This document shows positions 27,661 through 37,051 of a DNA stretch of 64,000 nt, one piece after another. Location: assembly GCA_910589385.1 (NCBI GenBank), contig CAJUTU010000009.1, forward strand, positions 47,462-111,461, given 5' to 3'. The notes below the pieces were generated by a model. The model was not told where the DNA came from. It did not search any database and saw nothing but the letters and a program-made list of their open reading frames with translations. Source of the DNA: an uncultured Lachnospiraceae bacterium. Its GTDB lineage: Bacteria; Bacillota; Clostridia; Lachnospirales; Lachnospiraceae. Numbering within the stretch: position 1 is the stretch's first letter; each line of letters begins with the position of its first letter. Position numbers and translations under genes: made by a program.

Positions 27661-29747
27661 TTCAATATATTATAGATATTTCTATACCCTTTCTTTTTTA
27701 ATATGGGAATGACCTCTTTTTGATATTTTTTACCTAAACCAAGAATGATTCCCAATTTATCGTTCTCGACCTCTATTTCAGACAAAACGTAAACAGATTT
27801 ACCATTCCATTTAGCATTATCCCTATGTCCATCCGAAACAATATATCCCTCATATTCCATGCCAGCGGTTCGCAGCCAGTTCGTTATTCTACCCGCAACC
27901 CTACCTGTCCCATAAATATATACCTTTTCAAACGAGACACAAAAATCTATAAATTCTTCGGGTATAGACATGTCCAAAAGATATTCGTAGAAATAAGGAA
28001 ATCTTGCTTTTTTCCTATATTCATTCAATACACCGATAATCATGGAGTGATAATCCTGTAAATAAGAAGATGCATCCGCATCACTCATTACGATGCCTGA
28101 TGCATAGCCCTGGCTTTGCGCCACATACTGAAAAATTCTCTCAATAGCATGATTGAATGTTCCATCCAGTGCCAATGGCTCCTCTGGAAAATCACTTTCG
28201 CAAAATCCATATTCAAATAATGGTCTTAGTGCATCTGTGCGGCACCAGAATGTTGTTCCCAATACGAAAGGCGCAAATTCTTCCTGCATGACACAGTTTA
28301 AACGTAACCTGTTCGCCAATTCTTTGGTTGTCTGATAATTACCTGTCCATTCCTGCCCTAAATATCTGAAATAACTCCAATGATACGGTGCCGGCGGCGC
28401 CAACAATCCTATATATTTATTCTTTTCAAACAAGCTTAAAATATTATCTATATATGCCCTGCTCTTAAGCATACTATCCCATAAAGTGTGAAAAAATTTT
28501 TCGCCAATCTTTACATCAGCTATCCCTCCCGTAGTACGTTTATCATGCACATAGCATATATACTCATAATTTAAAAATATATCTTTACATTCAATAAGCA
28601 GTCCCCTGATTTCCCGGCCGCGATTCCCTATCATGATTACAGATATGTTTTTTCTGCCTTTATCCAAAAATATTTTCTCAATATTTCTTTTAATATCCCC
28701 TGATTTGGTGGTTACAAACACGTCAATTTCTTTTGGCAGATGCAGTAAATAAGATATACATTCATCCTGTAGTTCCATATAATTTATATGCGCAATCACT
28801 GCCGTCTTACTGTAACCTGTCTTATGGTCTGTCATCAATGAAGTTTGCTCAGGCAGTACATACCGCAGGTGCAGAACCTGATGCAGCCGTCCCGGTTCCA
28901 TGATACGGATTAAATGCTTCCATATCATATCCACATCATAATTGCTGACGGATTCAATCGTTTCAAAAATCATACTCATATCCTGTCCTATTGAATAATG
29001 CAGAATATCCTGATAAGGAAGCGCAAAACATTTTCTTTTCACAACCGGACAATGGTATTTTTTTATCAGCTCGCAAGGAGAATACATAATATACGGAATT
29101 CTGTTTTCTATTTTTTCATTCTCCTGAAACGTACTGCCAACATAGGTTCCGGATACAAAACCTTTTTCTGTAAAATATTTTGTAAATAACAGTTCAAAAC
29201 CTGTGACAGCATCTGTAAATTCTTTAATATCCTTAACATTATCCCAAAATGCCTTAAAACTTATGTCGTGCAGCATGTGTGAATGAACCACAACAAAATA
29301 CGTCTGTATATGATAAGGAAGTATCTCTTCCGGATATGCGTCTCCGAACGTATTTCCCATAGGGACTTGTCCAGTCAGCCCCCAAAAATCTACATTCTTT
29401 TCTTCCATGCTCTCTACAATATCTTTCAGAGGCCAAAATGGACCATAGAACGAGTCGTTAACCAAAATCAGCTCATCATATCCTTCCAAAACATCCCATC
29501 CGACAATGTCTTCCAAGGCATATTTGTAAGCTGTCGCATCATATCCTTCGTTTTTCCGCACATAAACTTCAAGGTTCTCTTCCTGTAACCCTTCAATGCT
29601 CTTATCTGTCATATTTCCATTGCATATAACCGCAACCCTGTCACATACAGATTTCAATTCCCTGATAATATGAATGCAATATCCATCAATAATGCCTTGT
29701 TTGTCATATATGACAAATATTGCTATTCTTTTTACTGTATCTTTCAT
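27657..29747 (-). CDS. Double RgpF-type glycosyltransferase with C-terminal Rossmann module
   Basis: Two rhamnan synthesis F-like units are arranged in tandem. The first, about residues 5-290, has RIAIFVIYDKQG, RKNEGYDATAYKYALED and LILVNDSFYGPFWP. The second, about 310-600, has AVIAHINYMELQDEC, GNRGREIRGLLIEC, ICYVHDKRT and LLAPPAPYHWSYF. It ends with the recurrent module (VYIYGTGRVAGRITNWL, LGIILGLGKKYQ). A single protein could therefore add two residues. I take the ATG with GGAG six bases upstream; a TTG eight codons earlier is less likely. The gene overlaps the end of rfbG. Confidence 0.82.
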   Translation of the reverse strand: MKDTVKRIAIFVIYDKQGIIDGYCIHIIRELKSVCDRVAVICNGNMTDKSIEGLQEENLEVYVRKNEGYDATAYKYALEDIVGWDVLEGYDELILVNDSFYGPFWPLKDIVESMEEKNVDFWGLTGQVPMGNTFGDAYPEEILPYHIQTYFVVVHSHMLHDISFKAFWDNVKDIKEFTDAVTGFELLFTKYFTEKGFVSGTYVGSTFQENEKIENRIPYIMYSPCELIKKYHCPVVKRKCFALPYQDILHYSIGQDMSMIFETIESVSNYDVDMIWKHLIRIMEPGRLHQVLHLRYVLPEQTSLMTDHKTGYSKTAVIAHINYMELQDECISYLLHLPKEIDVFVTTKSGDIKRNIEKIFLDKGRKNISVIMIGNRGREIRGLLIECKDIFLNYEYICYVHDKRTTGGIADVKIGEKFFHTLWDSMLKSRAYIDNILSLFEKNKYIGLLAPPAPYHWSYFRYLGQEWTGNYQTTKELANRLRLNCVMQEEFAPFVLGTTFWCRTDALRPLFEYGFCESDFPEEPLALDGTFNHAIERIFQYVAQSQGYASGIVMSDADASSYLQDYHSMIIGVLNEYRKKARFPYFYEYLLDMSIPEEFIDFCVSFEKVYIYGTGRVAGRITNWLRTAGMEYEGYIVSDGHRDNAKWNGKSVYVLSEIEVENDKLGIILGLGKKYQKEVIPILKKKGYRNIYNILK

Positions 29748-30813
29748 AGCTGTCTCCAATATATTTTTCAATCTGCGACTCCATACATCTGCCTATGTTA
29801 TATCCTCTCAGGTAAATGTCCGTCCATTCTACAATTTTATCAAGTGCTGCATTTACATCCCAAACAGGCTGCCAGCCCAGTATATTCCTTATTTTCGTAC
29901 AGTCGAGCTTTAAGATATTATTCTCATGCGGGCCGCCTTCCTGTTTACTCTCCCATTTGATTTTGTGTTTTCCGCATGCATTCCATTTATTACAGAAAAG
30001 TTCGACGATATCCCTTGTAGTCCAACAATCAGCTTCATTTGGCCCCACGTTATATACGTCGGCTAAATTTGGATCCTTATATTGCGCCTCCGTAATCAAC
30101 AAATATGCAAAAAGAGGCTCCAGCACATGCTGATATGGTCTTATGGAATCCGGATTTCTGACAATTATGTCATGTTCCCCCTCTATCGCCCTGACACAGT
30201 CCGGTATGATTCTATCCTTTGCGAAATCTCCGCCGCCTATCACATTTCCTGCCCTTGCAGTGGAAACCGCAGCGCCGGAATCCTTAAAAAATGACTTCTT
30301 ATAGCTATATGTAACAAGTTCCGAACATGACTTGGAATTAGAATAGGGGTCATATCCTTTCAACTCTTCATTCTCCCTGTAACCCCACTGCCATTCCTTG
30401 TTAAGATATACTTTATCAGTAGTCACATTTAAAAATGACCTTACCGAATCACAATTCCTGACACACTCCAATACATTTACCGTTCCCATTATATTCACGT
30501 CATAGGTATAAACCGGAGCAAGATAAGATTCTCTCACAATCGGCTGGGCTGCCATATGAATCACGATTTCAGGCTTAAAATTCATAAATGCCGCACATAA
30601 CTTATCAAGCTCTCTAATGTCACCTGTACATGTGTTTATTTCTCTGGCAACACCTGATATATTATAAAGATTTGGCGTCATTTGTGGTTCTAATGCATAG
30701 CCATGAACATCTGCTCCAAGCATATTTAATATCTTGCATAGCCATGAGCCTTTAAAACCTGTATTGCCTGTAACCATGACTTTTTTTCCCCTATAAAAGT
30801 CACCAAATGCCAT
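29704..30813 (-). CDS. rfbG: CDP-glucose 4,6-dehydratase
   Basis: Converts CDP-glucose to CDP-4-keto-6-deoxyglucose with bound NAD. Extended SDR: VMVTGNTGFKGSWLCKILN (the longer loop typical of this family), HMAAQPIVRESY, NVTTDKVYLNKEW with the catalytic Thr, GYDPYSNSKSCSE (YxxxK) and RAGNVIGGGDFAKDRIIPD. The 369-residue length is standard. It feeds the C-methyltransferase and reductase encoded downstream. No CDP-4-keto-6-deoxyglucose 3-dehydrase (RfbH) was seen, so the pathway should not lead to dideoxy sugars such as abequose. Confidence 0.95.
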   Translation of the reverse strand: MAFGDFYRGKKVMVTGNTGFKGSWLCKILNMLGADVHGYALEPQMTPNLYNISGVAREINTCTGDIRELDKLCAAFMNFKPEIVIHMAAQPIVRESYLAPVYTYDVNIMGTVNVLECVRNCDSVRSFLNVTTDKVYLNKEWQWGYRENEELKGYDPYSNSKSCSELVTYSYKKSFFKDSGAAVSTARAGNVIGGGDFAKDRIIPDCVRAIEGEHDIIVRNPDSIRPYQHVLEPLFAYLLITEAQYKDPNLADVYNVGPNEADCWTTRDIVELFCNKWNACGKHKIKWESKQEGGPHENNILKLDCTKIRNILGWQPVWDVNAALDKIVEWTDIYLRGYNIGRCMESQIEKYIGDSYERYSKKNSNICHI

Positions 30814-30841
30814 ACTACACCCCTCACATTCTTATGTTCGC

Positions 30842-32143
30842 TTATACTTGTTTTTCATCAATCATTTGACTTTTAATTATTTTAAGTTCCCTCATCTCTT
30901 TTTCCAATATTATCCATTCCCCTTTTTCCCGTTTGGATGTTTGCCATTTTCTACAGCCATATGAATCATGCCACATTTCACAAAAACGACATACCTCCAT
31001 TGGCCGGGCAAGCCCCTCTATCATCTCTTCAAAAGATTGGCATTGGTGAATGTCCACACCATCATTTAGCCCTAATTCAATATTTGTTCCAAACGCATTA
31101 TTTAATCTATGAAAACTAGGCGCCTGCGAGCATGTGTATAATCTTCCGTGACTTAATTCAACAGAAGTACATGTACATTTAACAAAATTTTCCTCATAGT
31201 CTGAATCACCCATGGAATTTATCAGTATTTTACTTAAAACTTTTGTTTCTGTTTCTCCATTAAAAATATTGTAATCAATACCATATGAATCTAATTTCTT
31301 CTTAATTTTCTTATAATCCAACTTAATTGGATATTGGGTATAAATAATTGTAACCTTTTCTTTCCTGCACAGTTCAAAAAAATCAATCGGCATATTTAGT
31401 AACAATATTGCATTTGTATGGATATTCAAGTTTGTCTTTGGAAAATATTTTCTTGTTATCTTAATTAACTCCTCAACCTTTGGGTGCAGTAATGGTTCTC
31501 CACCTATTAAAAGTATTCTTTCTAAATTTTCGGCTGGAACTAACTGTGACATACGATGCATGTCCTTTTCAAAAACAGATACCTCCATAAATTCTTCTTT
31601 TACCACAGGGGAAAATGCACAACATGACCAGCAGTTCAAATTGCAGTGTCCTACTATTTCAACTTGAAAATAAAATGGTTGCCGAATTCTACCAATATGC
31701 ATTGCTAATTGACGACCTGAACATTTATTGAAGTGGATTAATCCTTTAATCATTTTCCCAGTATAATTACCCAGCACACTCTCATATTTTAGACTCTCAT
31801 CTTTCAACAATTCTGTATCCATAATAAGATAGTTATAAAAACCCTTTTCTGCCAATGTAGAAATAACGCTCTGCTGATACTTTCTTACAGCAATTATAAC
31901 AATTGAAGTGTCTTTATAATTTATTAATTCATCTATACAATATACTGGATGGTTCAATATGGTATCTGGATTTCCTACTTTCCATGTAACTGCAATTTTA
32001 TAATCTTTGTCAAAAAACTCCTTACAAGCGCTCAAATAAACAGCTGTGGATATAGCTATTGCTCTGGCACCATAAACAATAATATGCTTATACTGATTGA
32101 TTTCTCGAAAAAAATTTTCTTTTTTCTCCTCTATTTCTTTCAT
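30842..32143 (-). CDS. Rossmann module fused to a radical SAM enzyme
   Basis: Residues 18-115 are the recurrent module at the N-terminus (IIVYGARAIAISTAVYL, SIVIIAVRKYQQ). A radical SAM domain follows with Cys167, Cys171 and Cys174 in GHCNLNCWSC and the GGEPLLHPKVEEL segment, which corresponds to the SAM-binding GGE motif. C-terminal cysteines (CTCTSVEL, YTCSQAP, CRFCEMWHDSYGC) may bind an auxiliary cluster. The reaction cannot be named; radical SAM enzymes in glycan clusters include dehydrogenases, epimerases and deoxygenases. It resembles the protein encoded at 34120-35223. Confidence 0.78.
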   Translation of the reverse strand: MKEIEEKKENFFREINQYKHIIVYGARAIAISTAVYLSACKEFFDKDYKIAVTWKVGNPDTILNHPVYCIDELINYKDTSIVIIAVRKYQQSVISTLAEKGFYNYLIMDTELLKDESLKYESVLGNYTGKMIKGLIHFNKCSGRQLAMHIGRIRQPFYFQVEIVGHCNLNCWSCCAFSPVVKEEFMEVSVFEKDMHRMSQLVPAENLERILLIGGEPLLHPKVEELIKITRKYFPKTNLNIHTNAILLLNMPIDFFELCRKEKVTIIYTQYPIKLDYKKIKKKLDSYGIDYNIFNGETETKVLSKILINSMGDSDYEENFVKCTCTSVELSHGRLYTCSQAPSFHRLNNAFGTNIELGLNDGVDIHQCQSFEEMIEGLARPMEVCRFCEMWHDSYGCRKWQTSKREKGEWIILEKEMRELKIIKSQMIDEKQV

Positions 32144-32158
32144 TTCTCCCCCATTATT

Positions 32159-33127
32159 TCAAACTACCATATTAACTAACCATTTTACCCTGTCCATATG
32201 TTCTTTATTTGTTTTAACATAAACATCTAAATTATTCTTTATTTTTTCCTGTAATAAAACAACTCTCTCTGTCTCCTGTTTCTTCAGTGCAATCTCCAAC
32301 ATAATTCCACATACATACACATACATCCTTATTATGTACTCTATAACTTCCTCTTCTACACCATTTACTCTATAGAAATCAATCAGTTTCTCATAAGCAG
32401 TAACGGTAAATAGAGTTTTATACTGCGATTCCCTGTCATGCACAATTGAGCCTTCTCTCTGATAGTAATAATACAATGGTTCATTGACATAGACTGTCGT
32501 TTCGCTCTTGACATGTACTTCGGCAAGAAATATGATGTCATCAGCACCCAAATATTCTTCCTTAAATCTGATTGACAATTCACCATCCTTGGCTTTTATC
32601 AGATTCCTTTTAAACAGCCTTGTCCAAAGATATCCCCCAACGCCCTTATACGTATCCCTTTCAAAGACATACTGCAAAAAAACATTGGTATTCACTTTCT
32701 CTGTCGGAACTGGTTTTAGATTATCTGCTCTTCTAGTGTATTCGTCAAATGCCAAATAATAATTGCATGTTGCTATGTCTGCATGATTTTTCTCTATTGC
32801 CTTGAATAGTTTTAAATACATACTCTCATCAATGTAATCATCCGAATCAACAAAACCTATATATTCACCATTTGCTATTTCTAATGCCGCATTTCTGGCA
32901 GCTGTTACTCCTTCTTTTTTCTTATGTATCACTACCAGTCTTTCATCTGACACAGATATTTTATCTAAAATATCACCCGTTTCGTCAGTAGAACCATCAT
33001 TAACACATATAATTTCTAAATTCTTATAAGTTTGACTGCAAATACTATTTATGCATCTTTCTATATAGCTACCCGTATTGTAAGCTGGAATTATAATAGA
33101 TATTAATGGCTCATATTTCTTAGTCAT
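32159..33127 (-). CDS. Family 2 glycosyltransferase
   Basis: A single-domain GT2 enzyme, 322 residues. Seen: ISIIIPAYNTGSYIERCINS, CVNDGSTDETGDILD, AARNAALEIANGEYIGFVDSDDY with the DxD-type metal site, and TRLFKRNLI. It lacks the Rossmann module carried by most other transferases of the cluster. The sugar specificity is not readable. Its position between a radical SAM gene and the UDP-xylose synthase gene makes xylose a possible donor sugar (weak inference). Confidence 0.88.
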   Translation of the reverse strand: MTKKYEPLISIIIPAYNTGSYIERCINSICSQTYKNLEIICVNDGSTDETGDILDKISVSDERLVVIHKKKEGVTAARNAALEIANGEYIGFVDSDDYIDESMYLKLFKAIEKNHADIATCNYYLAFDEYTRRADNLKPVPTEKVNTNVFLQYVFERDTYKGVGGYLWTRLFKRNLIKAKDGELSIRFKEEYLGADDIIFLAEVHVKSETTVYVNEPLYYYYQREGSIVHDRESQYKTLFTVTAYEKLIDFYRVNGVEEEVIEYIIRMYVYVCGIMLEIALKKQETERVVLLQEKIKNNLDVYVKTNKEHMDRVKWLVNMVV

Positions 33128-33157
33128 TCTTTTCCCTCCAGTTTCTTATTCGCAGAA

Positions 33158-34102
33158 TCAGTAATTACAAAGAATTCTTTCAAAATACATAATTGTTGAT
33201 TTTAATCCGCTTTCTAAATCGACATTCGGTTTCCATGCAAGTTCTTTTTCCGCCAGGGAAATATCCGGTTTCCTTTGTACTGGATCATCCTGCGGCAAAG
33301 GCATATACACAATCTTTGAATAAGAATTTGTCATTTTGACTATTGTTTCTGCCAATTGTATCATCGTATATTCCTCTGGATTCCCAAGATTAACCGGACC
33401 TGTAAATCCATCTCTGCTCTCCATCATACGAATCATGCCATCAATCAGATCTTCTGCATAGCAAAAACTTCTTGTCTGCATTCCATTTCCATATACTGTA
33501 ATATCCTCATTTTTCAATGCTTGAACTATAAAATTTGATATTACTCTGCCGTCATTAACACTCATCCTTGAGCCATATGTATTAAATATTCTAACCACTT
33601 TAATACTTACGCCGTGTTGTCTGTAATAATCAAAAAACAATGTTTCTGCCATGCGTTTTCCCTCGTCATAGCAGGAACGGATTCCAATCGGGTTGACGCA
33701 CCCACGGTAGCTTTCCAGCTGAGGATGTATTTCCGGATCTCCATATACTTCACTTGTACTTGACTGTAAAATCTTTGCCTTACATCTTTTAGCCAGTCCC
33801 AGGCAGTTTAATGCACCTAAAACGCTTGTTTTTGCAGTCTTGATCGGATTATATTGATAATGAATCGGGCTTGCAGGGCATGCCAAATTATAGATTTCAT
33901 CTGTTTCTACATATAGCGGCTCTGTTATATCATGCCTTATAAACTCAAAATATGGATTATCCATCAAATGTCTGATATTGTCCTTACTTCCAGTAAATAG
34001 ATTATCCACACATATTACGTCATTTCCCTGCTCTATTAACCTGTCACACAAATGAGATCCTAAAAAACCAGCTCCTCCTGTCACCAATATCCTTTTTCTC
34101 AT
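33158..34102 (-). CDS. uxs: UDP-glucuronate decarboxylase (UDP-xylose synthase)
   Basis: Extended SDR that oxidatively decarboxylates UDP-glucuronate to UDP-xylose. Family hallmarks are ILVTGGAGFLGSHLCDRLIE, the YNLACPASPIHYQYNP segment, SSTSEVYGDPEIHPQ, YDEGKRMAETL (the YxxxK site with its acidic neighbour) and FNTYGSRMSVNDGRV. The length of 314 is normal. No UDP-glucose dehydrogenase is present in the window, so UDP-glucuronate must come from elsewhere in the genome. Confidence 0.93.
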   Translation of the reverse strand: MRKRILVTGGAGFLGSHLCDRLIEQGNDVICVDNLFTGSKDNIRHLMDNPYFEFIRHDITEPLYVETDEIYNLACPASPIHYQYNPIKTAKTSVLGALNCLGLAKRCKAKILQSSTSEVYGDPEIHPQLESYRGCVNPIGIRSCYDEGKRMAETLFFDYYRQHGVSIKVVRIFNTYGSRMSVNDGRVISNFIVQALKNEDITVYGNGMQTRSFCYAEDLIDGMIRMMESRDGFTGPVNLGNPEEYTMIQLAETIVKMTNSYSKIVYMPLPQDDPVQRKPDISLAEKELAWKPNVDLESGLKSTIMYFERILCNY

Positions 34103-34119
34103 TTTTCCCCCTCAATTTA

Positions 34120-35223
34120 TCAATCAATTACCACATAGTCTTCTAAATTAATTTCTCCCTTATGCTGCTCCCATGGAAATTCATTTAATACACAATGCTT
34201 ACATAGTGGTACTTCCTTCTCTAAAAAATCAAGTAGATTAAATCCGCTAATATCCGAATTTAATTCCAAAATCCCTGCACATGGCAATTGCAGTCCAAAT
34301 TTCTCATTAAACTTCTTTATATACATCAATGTAGGACATCTGGCTATCTTTCCATTCCAGATATTCACGCATCCTGGCGAAATACATTTATGCGAATATC
34401 TACTGTTTTCACTTAAGGATAATGGTTTTCCAAACATATTTTTCACATCATCAAAACCTGATATTCCATATGAAATCCCCTGCTGTTCCAATACATCTCT
34501 AATTTGCGGAAGTAATCTCGTGGTCGGAGCATATTCTGATATGCGAATTGATACATTATTTTCCTTAATATTCTGCAATATTTCATTTGACAGAGAGGGA
34601 ATCAGCAATCCGTTCGTCACAATTTCTATATAGGTATCTGTAAGCAATTTTCGTATTTCTCTTACATACATTCCAAGCTGAGGATTTAACAATGGTTCGC
34701 CTCCCAATATATGAAATCCGAATATATTGGAAAACTTTGACTTCAACATCTTCACATCTTTTATGCGTTCGTCAAAACTCGGCATTGTCCAATCAAACAA
34801 AGGTGAAAAATGTGTACAGCCTTTGCAGTTTAAATTACAACCATCACAAATATGCATTTCTGCATAAGGAAGGACACATTCACCCAAATCATAAACCTCT
34901 TTACACTCAATAGTTAAAAATTCCATATTATTTTCAGATACTTTATTGGCACGATTACGGAACATATAGATTTTGCCACATCCCTGATTAAGCAATTCCT
35001 TATAAACTTTCCATATCTCATAAGGATTACTCATTGTGATAACAATGTCATAATCGGACATTCTAATATCATCTACACAGTATACAGGATAACCTTCATA
35101 GTCTTCTTTCGGTTTTTTGTCAAGGAAGCCTTTCAGTTCCGGCCTGTTCATTTTGTACAATTTATATCTGTTTATAGCATATTTTCCAAATACTCCTGCG
35201 CCATAAAAAAGCATTTTTCTCAT
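34120..35223 (-). CDS. Rossmann module fused to a radical SAM enzyme
   Basis: Residues 1-100 are the recurrent module (RKMLFYGAGVFGKYAINRY, GFLDKKPKED, DIVITMSNPY). The radical SAM motif is CNLNCKGC (Cys129, Cys133, Cys136), followed by HILGGEPLLNPQL. C-terminal cysteines in KCISPGCVNIWNGKIARCP and CKHC suggest a SPASM-like auxiliary cluster site. It is similar in layout to the protein at 30842-32143. The reaction is unknown; modification of a sugar or polyol residue of the polymer is inference. Confidence 0.78.
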   Translation of the reverse strand: MRKMLFYGAGVFGKYAINRYKLYKMNRPELKGFLDKKPKEDYEGYPVYCVDDIRMSDYDIVITMSNPYEIWKVYKELLNQGCGKIYMFRNRANKVSENNMEFLTIECKEVYDLGECVLPYAEMHICDGCNLNCKGCTHFSPLFDWTMPSFDERIKDVKMLKSKFSNIFGFHILGGEPLLNPQLGMYVREIRKLLTDTYIEIVTNGLLIPSLSNEILQNIKENNVSIRISEYAPTTRLLPQIRDVLEQQGISYGISGFDDVKNMFGKPLSLSENSRYSHKCISPGCVNIWNGKIARCPTLMYIKKFNEKFGLQLPCAGILELNSDISGFNLLDFLEKEVPLCKHCVLNEFPWEQHKGEINLEDYVVID

Positions 35224-35259
35224 ATTGCATGTCTCCTATCTGGGAAAATCTTAATCCTT

Positions 35260-37023
35260 CTAAAATAGTCCCATTTCCACAATATCTTCTATAATAATAT
35301 CAGGCTCTAAATGATTTTTCTTCATGACTTCTTGCACATCATATCTGTCAAGGAATTCTTTTTTCAAGCCATAGTTTTTGACATATATATCTGTCATACT
35401 ATAAAATCTGGCTATTTTCTCTCCAAACCCACCTTCCAAAATTCCGTCTTCCATAGTAATAACCAGCCTATGCTTTTGCAACAACGAATGAAGTACCTTC
35501 TCATCAATACCTGTTATATAACGCGGATTAATCAGTGTAGGTTTCCATCCGAATTTTCTATCTATCTTCTTAACCAGTTCCTCCCCTATCTGATAAAAAT
35601 CTCCCAATGCTATTATCGCAATCTGCTCTCCACTCTGCACAATTAGATAACGATTTAATTCACTATAGTCCTGCTCTACTTCTCCCTGCGCATTAAACAC
35701 ACCATTTCTTGGAGCACGGATTGCTACAGGATATTTATCCTGGTCAATACTCCATTCCACCATAGCCAAATATTCTTGTTTATTAGTTGGTGCCAAATAA
35801 ACAAGGTTCGGAATATTGGACAACATAGAAATATCAAAAATTCCAATATGTGTTGCATCTGTTGTGGCATATACAGATGCATTAATAACAATTAAAGTAA
35901 CAGGTAATTTATTAATACATAATTCCTGAGAAACCTGATCATACGTCCTCTGAAAAAAAGAAGACTTAGTAGCAAATACAGGTTTTCCACCATTTCGAGC
36001 CATTCCAGCCGCCATTGCGACCGCATGTTCTTCTGCTATCCCTACATCTATAAAACGCGCTCCCAATGCTTTGCGGTCTTTTTCTGAAAAAGACAACATA
36101 ACAGGCGTCGCTGCTACCAACATTGCCACCTGAGAATCCTTTTTCATTTTCTCTATAAGAAAATTCTTAAGTATGTAATCGTATCTTTCTCCTGAAAATG
36201 TTTTTTTCTCCAAACCTGTTTCTATATAGAACGGATGAATATAATGTGTAATTTCCTGATGTTCTTCCGCATACGGATATCCTTTTCCTTTTTTCGTACA
36301 GACATGTATCACAATCGGATGGTCAATATCTTTTACTTTCTGTAGCGCCTCTATCATTTTTTTTACATTATTACCTTCTGCTACATAATAATAATCATAT
36401 CCTAAGGCTTTAAAGATATTATTCCTTGCCTCTCCCTTTGTATCTCTCAGCTCTTTTAAATTTTTATAAATCCCTCCATGGTTTTCTGCTATGGACATCT
36501 GATTATCATTTACAATAATGATAAGATTCCCCTCTATATCGGTACCACCATAATCCAATCCTTCTAATGCTTCTCCGCCACTGAGTGCACCATCCCCAAT
36601 CACAGCGATCACATTTTCTTTGCTTCCTCGCAAATCCCTTGCCTTGGCAATGCCGCATGCTAGACTTAAAGATGTCGATGTATGTCCTATTTTAAATAGA
36701 TCATGTTCGCTCTCGTCTGAATTCATATAGCCGCTTACTTCTCTGTATTTCTGTGGATTAATAAACGCCTCTTTCCTGCCCGTTAATATTTTATGCGTCG
36801 CACTTTGATGTGAAACATCAAATACTATCTTATCCTCAGGCGATTCAAACACATAATGGATTGCAATTGTCATTTCCACAATTCCAAGGTTCGATCCCAA
36901 ATGGCCACCGCACTGGCTTAACTTATTGATAATCAAATCTCTGATTTCATCAGCAAGAAGTATACAATCTTCAACACTCAATTTTCTTAAATCCGACAAA
37001 TCATTGATTTTCTCCAACAACAT
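35260..37023 (-). CDS. 1-deoxy-D-xylulose-5-phosphate synthase-like thiamine enzyme
   Basis: A DXS paralogue of about 590 residues. It has the TPP fold with CGGHLGSNLGIVEMTIAIHY, DVSHQSATHKILTGR (canonical DVGHQ with Gly to Ser), VIGDGALSGG and VNDNQMSI, then the transketolase pyrimidine domain with VGIAEEHAVAMAAGMARNG. The known DXS reaction joins pyruvate and glyceraldehyde 3-phosphate. Its place next to an SDR, an IspD/TarI-like enzyme and a glycerophosphotransferase suggests a role in a CDP-polyol donor rather than in isoprenoid synthesis. The ATG at 37023 is preferred; the TTG at 37068 overlaps the upstream gene and has no ribosome binding site. Confidence 0.82.
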   Translation of the reverse strand: MLLEKINDLSDLRKLSVEDCILLADEIRDLIINKLSQCGGHLGSNLGIVEMTIAIHYVFESPEDKIVFDVSHQSATHKILTGRKEAFINPQKYREVSGYMNSDESEHDLFKIGHTSTSLSLACGIAKARDLRGSKENVIAVIGDGALSGGEALEGLDYGGTDIEGNLIIIVNDNQMSIAENHGGIYKNLKELRDTKGEARNNIFKALGYDYYYVAEGNNVKKMIEALQKVKDIDHPIVIHVCTKKGKGYPYAEEHQEITHYIHPFYIETGLEKKTFSGERYDYILKNFLIEKMKKDSQVAMLVAATPVMLSFSEKDRKALGARFIDVGIAEEHAVAMAAGMARNGGKPVFATKSSFFQRTYDQVSQELCINKLPVTLIVINASVYATTDATHIGIFDISMLSNIPNLVYLAPTNKQEYLAMVEWSIDQDKYPVAIRAPRNGVFNAQGEVEQDYSELNRYLIVQSGEQIAIIALGDFYQIGEELVKKIDRKFGWKPTLINPRYITGIDEKVLHSLLQKHRLVITMEDGILEGGFGEKIARFYSMTDIYVKNYGLKKEFLDRYDVQEVMKKNHLEPDIIIEDIVEMGLF

Positions 37024-37051
37024 AATATTATATGTCCAACCTTTCCTTCTA

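Noticed and set aside
35260..37023. Housekeeping dxs and ispD of the isoprenoid pathway
   Set aside because: Both lie inside a polymer cluster with an SDR and polyol transferases, and no dxr or other isoprenoid gene is near; kept as a possibility only if the genome has no other copies.
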